Assembly (NCBI GenBank): GCA_017506865.1
Contig: JAFCMP010000516.1
Coordinates: 558,001-622,000, forward strand
Direction of reading: 5' to 3'
Source of the DNA: Tribonema minus
Taxonomy: Eukaryota; Sar; Xanthophyceae; Tribonematales; Tribonemataceae
DNA: 64,000 bases
The position numbers were made by a program, and so were the translations under genes. The notes beneath the pieces were generated by a model that saw only the letters and a program-made list of their open reading frames with translations, was not told the DNA's origin and did no database searches. Shown piece after piece: positions 57,557-64,000 of the stretch (position 1 is its first letter; each line of letters opens with the position of its first letter).

Positions 57557-59292
57557 TTGCAGCTTTGCCACATATACGCCCAACAGCGAGTTCATACTAG
57601 CGGGCACCCTGGACCACCGCATACGACTATGGACAGTAGGGACCACTGGCACGCCCACCAAGTGCATGAAGACGTACAAGGGGCACCACAACGACAAGTA
57701 CAGCATATTCAGCGCGTTCTGCCTCACGCAGGGGCAGCACATTGTCAGCGGCAGCGAAGACAAGAAGGTGAGGCGACCTTGTGTTGCAAAAAGTGATACT
57801 TTATTCTGGGGGGGGGGGGGGGGGGTGGGGGGGTCAGGGTGCCAGCGTGAGTGAAGAATCAAGTATAGTTCATCGACAATGTGGAGAAGTACATACTGTC
57901 TTTTGCTGGACCATGATGTAGCAAGCGGGAACGCATCAAGGTGGTAAGCGTAATCCTAGTGTCAGGGTTTTGAGGTGACGCACAAGATTGGGTCGATAGA
58001 GTGGTTCAGGGTCAAGAGCTCCAGATGCCTGCTCTCAGTGTAAAACTGCGTTGACGTTTCACGGCACATGACTATTGTTGATTCTGCTTGTCACAGAACA
58101 ACACGTGTACTCAGCTGACAGTGCAGAAGGTGCTGTGGGCTTACCCTAGATCCTGGGTTCGAAACGACGCCAAGCTCCTCCCTAGCACCAGTGGTGACTG
58201 ATGCACTCGAACGCAATTTGGCTTGCATGCCGCACTTTTAATGCTTCAGTGGGTGCATGTTGAGCTCTGCTGAACCGGGCCCAAGAGTACACCCACCGCT
58301 GATGTGAAGGTGGCAGCACTCAGTCAAGCTACCGCATTCTCAACAATGCTAGACTACACCTTTGCATTTGAAGTGATTGTCTCGTGCTCCGCCCTGTATT
58401 TCGCAACCGTTGCCGGCAAGTTGCGCAGGCGTTGGTGACACTGACATATTGGTACCTGCCCATGTGTACAACAAACAAAACATAGGCGCCAGCTCACAGA
58501 TCACTATTTCGGACACATCACAACTCCATCCCCGCTCACATGATCTCCCCACGCACCTCTTGCTGTGGTCGCATTGTACAGGTGTACTTGTGGAACATCA
58601 ACTCTCGGCAAGTCGTCCAGACCCTAGAGGCTCATGCAGATGCCGTTTTGGCAGTCAGCACGCACCCCACCCGTGACATCATGGCTAGCGGCTCCCTAGA
58701 TAAGACGGTGAAACTGTGGGAGCACAGGTCAGTCGATGTGGATGAGGATGCAGCAGAGCAACAACAAGAGGACAAGGGGAAGGGGGATGGCAATGCGAAA
58801 CCTAGCGCAAGTGCCAAGTTGAAGGCAAAGGGGGACAGGAAGGGCAGGGGCAAGGGCAAGGGGGACAGGGGCAAGGAGGGGGGCAGACAGGGCACTGTAG
58901 ACACAGAGGGCGGCAACAGCATGGAAGTTGACACTGGGGAGGGGGATGAAGGGGAAAAGGGGGGCGAGGGTGAGGGGGCACAGCAGGGGCAGGACGCAAC
59001 GCCATTGGACGAAGATGCAGATGAGCCGCCTAGCAAGCACCAGAAAACGGAGACGCAGGGCCACAGTGGCGTCGACACGAGCGTGCAAGAAAGCGCAGAG
59101 ACAGCAGCGGCAGCTGCACAAGTTGAAGAAGCAGCGCCGCGCGCCGCGCAGGAAGCACAGCCGGCGGCAGATGTGTTGCCAGACGCAGAACCGGGTGCGG
59201 CTGAGGATAGCGGGAAAGGCGGCGCAAGTACCAGTGGTGACGGCAGTGCTCAGGCAGATACGCAGCCCGCGTCTCCAATGGACACAGATTGA
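54278..59292 (+). CDS. WDR5: WDR5-type WD40 protein with long charged C-terminal tail
   Basis: Exons 54278-54389, 54645-54805, 56523-56824, 57563-57767 and 58582-59292 close in frame to 496 residues. Seven WD40 repeats follow the WDR5 order: HDRALSSVKFSPNGDLLAS, GISDVAWTQDSRYVATASDD, GHSHHVFCCNFDMRGS, HSDPVTAADFNLDGSCIVSA, FATYTPNSEFILAGTLD, GHHNDKYSIFSAF and HADAVLAVSTHPTRDIMASG. WDR5 is the histone-H3-tail and MLL/SET1-binding core of COMPASS-type H3K4 methyltransferases in the nucleus. Animal WDR5 ends right after the last blade (about 334 residues). Here about 185 more residues follow: a Lys/Gly-rich stretch (KGRGKGKGDRGKEGG), an acidic region, and an Ala/Glu-rich end. The frame is continuous with the last blade in the same exon. 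The intron before 57563 has a C-tract in place of a polypyrimidine tract. Confidence 0.93.
57475..57556. repeat. Poly-C plus degenerate CCCTAA tract abutting a splice acceptor
   Basis: About 16 C, then ctaaccctacccctaaccc-like sequence, then about 30 C, running directly into ttgcag at the WDR5 exon 57563. It may serve as the polypyrimidine tract of the acceptor. Confidence 0.9.
57807..57833. repeat. Poly-G tract
   Basis: Nineteen G, one T and seven G, in the WDR5 intron following exon 57563-57767. Confidence 0.9.
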
Positions 59293-60539
59293 AGCCGTGC
59301 CATATTTACAATATATTATCGGTTGCTGTCGGCGTCAGTTTGAGTGTCTGCGTGCTGGTCGCTGAGCAACTAAAGCAGTTCTGCGCGATTGGATTCTCAC
59401 TTGTGATGGATGCTGGACCTGTTCACACAGCACATGTTTGCCTTCAGTTTATGCTGGCCTGGTGACCTGATGCCTTGAGCACAGATTTAAGCTGCATTGC
59501 CTGTGGCATTGTGCGATGCTGCTGTAGTGTTTACAACATGGTTTCCAGTACATAGGCCATGCTCTGGCAGCCTCTGCAGCGCAGTCACATGACACAATGT
59601 GACGCCACAAGACATGAAGCACTGCTGATGCTTACCAGCTTGATGTAACATGGGATTGGCGCACGCGCATTTCAGGCTATGAACTCTTCCAATCATAAAA
59701 TTCATTGCATCTCAGCAGCAAGAGCACAACCCGCATGAATTGCCAACACAACAACTTGAAGGACGGATCCGGGTGACAGCAACACTGGTACAAACAGTGA
59801 CGCGTAGGACAGAATGCACATGCATTTAAAAGGTGCAAATGGCACATCTATTGAGCCTGCTTTGAGGCGTGTGCGCGGTCAACTACTGAATGCTGAGTGC
59901 GATGTGTGCTGCTGCCGCACAGCAGCAGAGCGCTGCTGTATTTTCTTCTTCGACAGTGCGGCATACAAATTTTGCAGAGCCTATTCGCCATCGAATGTGA
60001 TTGTGTTTTTGAACGACTGCCTCCTGTATACTTATCAGTTGGGCTTCGCCAACAGCTTGTGCGCACGAGTGTGCGTGAACGCAGCAGGTTTGATAGCTAC
60101 AATGCACTTAATAAGCACTTGCAGCCAGACGTCGATGCATGGACAGTAGCCTCCGCCATGGTTGACACATGGCGCAAGATGATCAGCCTGAACTGACATG
60201 ACCAACATGCCCTGATAGATCGTACCGCTTGGTGCCATGGTTCGAAGCGGCGCCACAGCCTTGCCACGAGTGCTTCGCCCCACCCCTAGCCCTCTTTGCT
60301 TGGCATTTCAGCCCTCACCCTGACCCTCTGGCAAAGCCAATGTCGATGCTCCCGGGCCTGCACAGTGATCCTAACCGCCTACGCACCACCCGCAGCCTCT
60401 CAGCTCAACTGAGGGGCACAAGCCCGCAGTCAACTGGCACAAGACCAGTATACATGGCCCTTATCATTCCTATCCCCCCCAAATATGAGCCCGCTGTGGC
60501 TGATACGGCCGTTGTTTCTGTCCTCTGTTGATCAACTGA
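59293..60539. other. Convergent intergenic region
   Basis: Separates the 3' ends of the WDR5 and riboflavin reductase genes. It holds degenerate ccctaaccc/ccctgaccc tracts near 60285-60375. No gene is recognised. Confidence 0.5.
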
Positions 60540-60923
60540 TTATGGCCAGTTTCCCACCCCTCCATTGGGCCATTCCAACCCCGGTTTCGACCAGCACTCC
60601 ACCTCATCCGGCCCCCACTGCGTGGTACCCAGCAGCTCCAGTCCTGCGCTGCGCAGAACGGAATGGTCTATTCCGCTGGGAACGGGCTGCTGGAACTTTA
60701 CCGGCGCTTTGACGATGATGGCCCTGTCCACCAGTTGATCGCTGAGGAACTGGCGCGCGATGCAGGGCCCGCCTTCGACCATGATGTGTGAGATGCCGCG
60801 CTGGCCCAGAAACCTGACGACTGTCAGCAGCGGGCACCCGTCCTGCGTTGCGCGCAACAGGCGGTGAAGAGGTTCATGCCGTGAATTGGTTTCATGATGC
60901 ATGTACTGTAGGTATTTGTGCGT

Positions 60924-60954
<31 letters not shown>

Positions 60955-62520
60955 CAAAAAATTACTGCCACCAGGTCGCAGAAGATATCGTGCTGCCGCA
61001 GGCAATCGCAGCTGGCAGCAGGCACCGCACGCTGTTTTGGGCAGCAGCAAACAATGTCAAAGCGTACGATGCCAACACCAAAGCGAGTAGACGTTCATCA
61101 GGGATGCCATCGCTTTGTCAACAACGGTAAACCTCCCCCTCCACTGCTTGGGCCAACACGATATGCCGTGCATTTTACAACGGAACCACCGCCCCATTCA
61201 TCTGCCCCTCGAGTTAAGCAAGGAACACAGCAATCAATGCCGACAAGTAAGCTACAGCAATCTGTCTTGGTAACGCCAGTCAAAGAGGGCGCAGCATGCA
61301 ATGCGGCACCAGCATTTTGCCATAAATGCAGAAGGGCACGCCGGTGCAGATCGCGTCTCCACGTTCGTGTTGAAGTACACGAAGCTAGGAGAGTCACTTC
61401 AAAAACATGTTTGATGACAGCAGTGTTAAGCGGAGGGCTTCTCTGACAATCATGAGAGGAACGTTGCTTCAACACATGGTGGTTAGAGCAGTACGAATTG
61501 CAACAAACTAAGAATAAGCCTGGCAGTTACACTACTGGTGGCAGCAGGCATACTGTTGTGGTTGCCAGGACATGGATTGACAGGTTGAAGATATCCAAGT
61601 GGATTGCAAGTCAAGAGCCATTGCCGCCTACCTCAGAGCAATTACAACGCGCTAATTGCCTGCATGCACACAAAGCTGTAGTGGTAGTGGTATTACATGC
61701 GCTATACACATTGTTGATGTTCACAATATACAAAAGGACAAGCACAGTGGCTTCAAACTTCCAGGCAAGTCGCAATGCTCGCGCAGCTCAATACACTGAA
61801 TGATACACCTGCAAGCCTGTCAAAACACCGCATGTCTGTACCGTGCATGCATTTGTACGCTTTCGTGTCCTGCTGCAATTCCGACTTTTGGTGTACCCAT
61901 TTGTCATCAAGTCAACTCACCTCAGGTGTGTCCGTAGGAATGTCGTCGATCATGACAGGCAACCCCAGCACGCTCAGCATCAGCTCAGCAGCCCTCGCCT
62001 TCACAAATGTCCCTGGGGTATTTGTGAACAGCACCGCTGTGGGGTGCCCATCGCTAAGCAGCTGGCACTGATCAGCCTCAGGGATCCGCAGGTTGCGATC
62101 CAAAACAACCCTGAGCGGCTGCTGCTGTCCGTCCAGCAGCGGCACTCGCCTGACCGTAAGGCTGGGATTGTCTCTCACTACGGTCTCCACTCCAACTACC
62201 ACTGCTCCAGCGTCCCTGCGCAATCTGTGAACAGCGTCAAGCGATTCGCTGCTGGTGAAGCGCTTCGGTGCCTCGCTCCTGTCGTCTACGGCTCCTTGCT
62301 GATCCACTGCCAGCTTCAATGTGACCAGTGGGCGAGAAGATGCCGCACCGCCATTGGCGGCCATGTGCAGAGCTCGCCTTGCGTGCTGATGATGTTGAGG
62401 TGCTGCAGTTGCCAGTATTCTGTGGCTGCCGCCGGTCCAGGCAGAACCAGGCACGAGGGCTGAGGCGGCTGAGAGCGCTAGTAGAAGCAGTACGGAACAC
62501 TGCCACTTTCTGCTCGTCAT
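60540..62520 (-). CDS. RibD-type pyrimidine reductase of riboflavin biosynthesis, plastid-targeted
   Basis: Exons 62520-61921 and 60842-60540 join in phase 0 to 300 residues. The start at 62520 is the ATG right before the hydrophobic leader (VLLLLALSAASA, then LVPGSAW), a signal peptide ending in an ASA-like site with Leu at +1. A basic, hydroxylated transit-like stretch up to about residue 50 follows, which fits heterokont plastid import. The mature part is the RibD C-terminal reductase fold: RPLVTLKLAVDQQGAV, VGVETVVRDNPSLTVR, LRVVLDRNLRIP, then GISHIMVEGGP for NADPH binding. It would reduce 5-amino-6-(5-phosphoribosylamino)uracil using NADPH. No deaminase domain is fused, unlike bacterial RibD, so deamination must come from another protein. 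An additional small exon in the 1.08 kb intron is not needed for the frame. Confidence 0.85.
60918..60954. repeat. (TG)n(G)n microsatellite
   Basis: gtgtgtgtgtgtgtgtgtg followed by about 17 G, in the intron of the riboflavin reductase gene. Confidence 0.95.
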
Positions 62521-63203
62521 GCCTTTGGCAGAAAATGACACATGTGCCCATCGAAGCTTGAAGATGCAACTTCAAGCTTGAAGTCTGGAAAAATGGAGTG
62601 TCACCGAGCAAGTGCAGTTCTGGAAACTGGCACCAAGATCGTGACAAATCCGCCCGTTCTACATCATATCTGGTTGTAGTGCTGTCCTGCAAGTTCCAAA
62701 CACAACCTCATGATGAGCCTGACTTTACCATGATGCATGAATGCATTGTCCACGCCTGCATTGCAGCCACTGCATCAGAATGCACCGCTACTGCAAGCAT
62801 GTATGGTACACGCTACCAAATGACTGTCACGGCCTGATGGTACCATTGACATCCTCGCAGTGGAGAATGGCACACGCGTGCAGTGACAGGCACTGCACCG
62901 GTTGAGGGATGAGCATCATGAACAGCACGTTGAGCCACTGTACAACATGCTGCAGTGCGCATATTGCACGCTACGGTCAGCGTCAGTGACTGACGGTCAT
63001 GCAAAGCAACAGCAGCACATTGTCACCAACACATGATGGGGCCAGTGGTACGTCGGGGAGTGTATTAGAGCAGGACGAGACACTCGGTGGGGGCGCGCTG
63101 CCAGTGTTGGCGCACGTTCACACCTCATGCCCGTTACGTTGTATTCTTCTGCCGGACTGAGTGCAAGGTGGTACGCTAATGCATGGCGTGGAGTTTGGTG
63201 ACA

Positions 63204-63382
63204 CCCCCGCAGCTTCTTGTCGCAGCACAGGCACGCAGCTGCTGAGCACTGCTGTCACTAGTGGCAGCAATACCATCGTGACTTGCTGGATTACGCGTCT
63301 GCCAAACTCCACGACCAGCGACTACCCTTATAACGCTATCGCACACAACCAGGCAGGCTACACCAAAAGTTGGCATTCGTAG
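63204..63382 (+). CDS. Possible C-terminal exon of a beta-rich secreted protein
   Basis: After an acceptor (cccccgcag) the frame reads GTQLLSTAVTSGSNTIVTCW, TRLPNSTTSDYPYNAIAHN and ends KSWHS-stop. The alternation of Ser/Thr and hydrophobic residues and the 'TR-P-------DYP-N-IAH' pattern vaguely recall DOMON-type beta sandwiches. No upstream exon was identified, so this is tentative. Confidence 0.25.
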
Positions 63383-63397
63383 TGTCACCTTACCTAC

Positions 63398-63603
63398 CTA
63401 CCACGCTGCCTGCTGAGCGCTGCAGCGCCGTAGCCAGCAGGGGCCGCAGCGGCGGCAGTTGCGGTATGCCGTAGCCAGCGGAAGCATCCGAAGCGACAGC
63501 GGTTGCCAATGCAACCTCTGCGCCAACGCTGTGTGTGCATGCGCCATTCCACAATCCCCTTCCTGTTTGTGATAAAAACGCACACCTCGCGCCTCGGATA
63601 GAC
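63398..63603 (-). CDS. Possible first exon of a reverse-strand gene
   Basis: From ATG 63603 (MSIRGARCAFLSQTGRG) the frame is GC-rich and Ala/Leu-rich through LPPLRPLLATALQRSAG and ends at a good donor (gtag|gtaagg, about 63397). No following exon was found below it. It may be a transit peptide exon or chance. Confidence 0.25.
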
Positions 63604-63907
63604 ATGGCGCTAGGCTTCAACCTCGATGCTTGCCAGGGCTGACCCTGGGAAGCAGCTACTTCACAAGCCAAGAAATTGGCACACCGGATAAAATGCGCAC
63701 CGGCCATTCAACCTCGCCCCCCCATCCCCTCAGAGTCCCCGCTCGTCAGCAGCGTACTGCCAGCATCCTTCGTGCCAGAAACACACTAGCTGCGGGGCTG
63801 CTGCCGGTGACAAAGATTGTCGGCAGCAACCCGCACTATACGCCACTCAGACCTCCTCCCTTCCAACCCCCCCCCCCTTCTCACCTCAATTGCTGGCTGC
63901 AGCAGAT

Positions 63908-63974
63908 CTGAGATCCATGTGCGCCAGCACCCGACTGGCATTGTGCTCGCAGCGTTTGCAATTGCAAACGCCTA
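63908..63974 (+). CDS. Possible terminal exon fragment
   Basis: Following ctgcagcag the frame reads SEIHVRQHPTGIVLAAFAIANA-stop. It is short but protein-like. No partner exon is recognised in the window. Confidence 0.25.
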
Positions 63975-64000
63975 GGTGGTGCAGTAAAGTTGTACACACG

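Larger units (their letters stand above)
62521..64000. other. Right-hand flank, fragments of possible genes only
   Basis: Upstream region of the riboflavin reductase, then unresolved sequence. Three weak coding hints are present and listed separately (63398-63603, 63204-63382, 63908-63974). Confidence 0.4.

Noticed and set aside
58140..58190. Possible tRNA T-arm (gggttcgaa)
   Set aside because: The flanking stem does not pair and no D-arm or acceptor stem is found. It is not a tRNA.

Overview
The window looks like nuclear DNA of a photosynthetic stramenopile (heterokont) alga, possibly a xanthophyte or brown-algal relative. Coding sequence is GC-rich and rich in Ala, Gly and Gln runs. It is split by many 0.3-2.7 kb introns with GT-AG borders, plus one GC-AG intron. 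Degenerate interstitial CCCTAA tracts are scattered throughout. One ankyrin protein uses the ANGCPW-type repeat I associate with heterokont genomes. The riboflavin reductase gene carries a signal peptide ending in an ASA-like site followed by a transit-like segment, as heterokont plastid proteins do. The organism assignment is inference; no rRNA or organelle marker is present. Gene models below were built by hand from exon borders and codon phase. Where I say the phases close, every exon junction is in frame.

Layout, left to right. 1-1739 (+): last two exons of a DEAH-box RNA helicase. 3044-8588 (-): multi-exon gene with a signal peptide, unknown function, only partly resolved. 10080-22982 (+): ALG9 alpha-1,2-mannosyltransferase, 12 exons recovered, with a 1.19 kb hAT-like non-autonomous transposon and several duplicated exon edges in its introns. 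23897-30199 (+): membrane glycosyltransferase with two GT-A-like segments. 31639-34498 (-): GT8 glycosyltransferase. 34812-37615 (-): class I SAM methyltransferase with an in-frame TGA. 39022-40158 (-): intronless ankyrin protein. 40926-41642 (+): tiny two-exon gene. 42696-50205 (+): 1591-residue protein with a likely beta-propeller start, alpha-solenoid middle and C-terminal Cys/His motif. 51900-54157 (-): secreted or anchored cupredoxin. 54278-59292 (+): WDR5-type WD40 protein with a charged tail of about 185 residues. 60540-62520 (-): plastid-type riboflavin pathway reductase.

Four neighbouring genes (ALG9, GT2, GT8, methyltransferase) act, or probably act, on glycans. In a eukaryote this may be coincidence, although the methyltransferase and GT8 genes lie head to tail and could be one transcript.

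The most unusual feature is structural. In at least two unrelated genes, short segments spanning an exon-intron border have been tandemly copied into the adjoining intron up to four times, leaving decayed pseudo-exons with their splice sites. Together with the hAT insertion and many short local duplications, this points to an active local-duplication process shaping introns in this genome.
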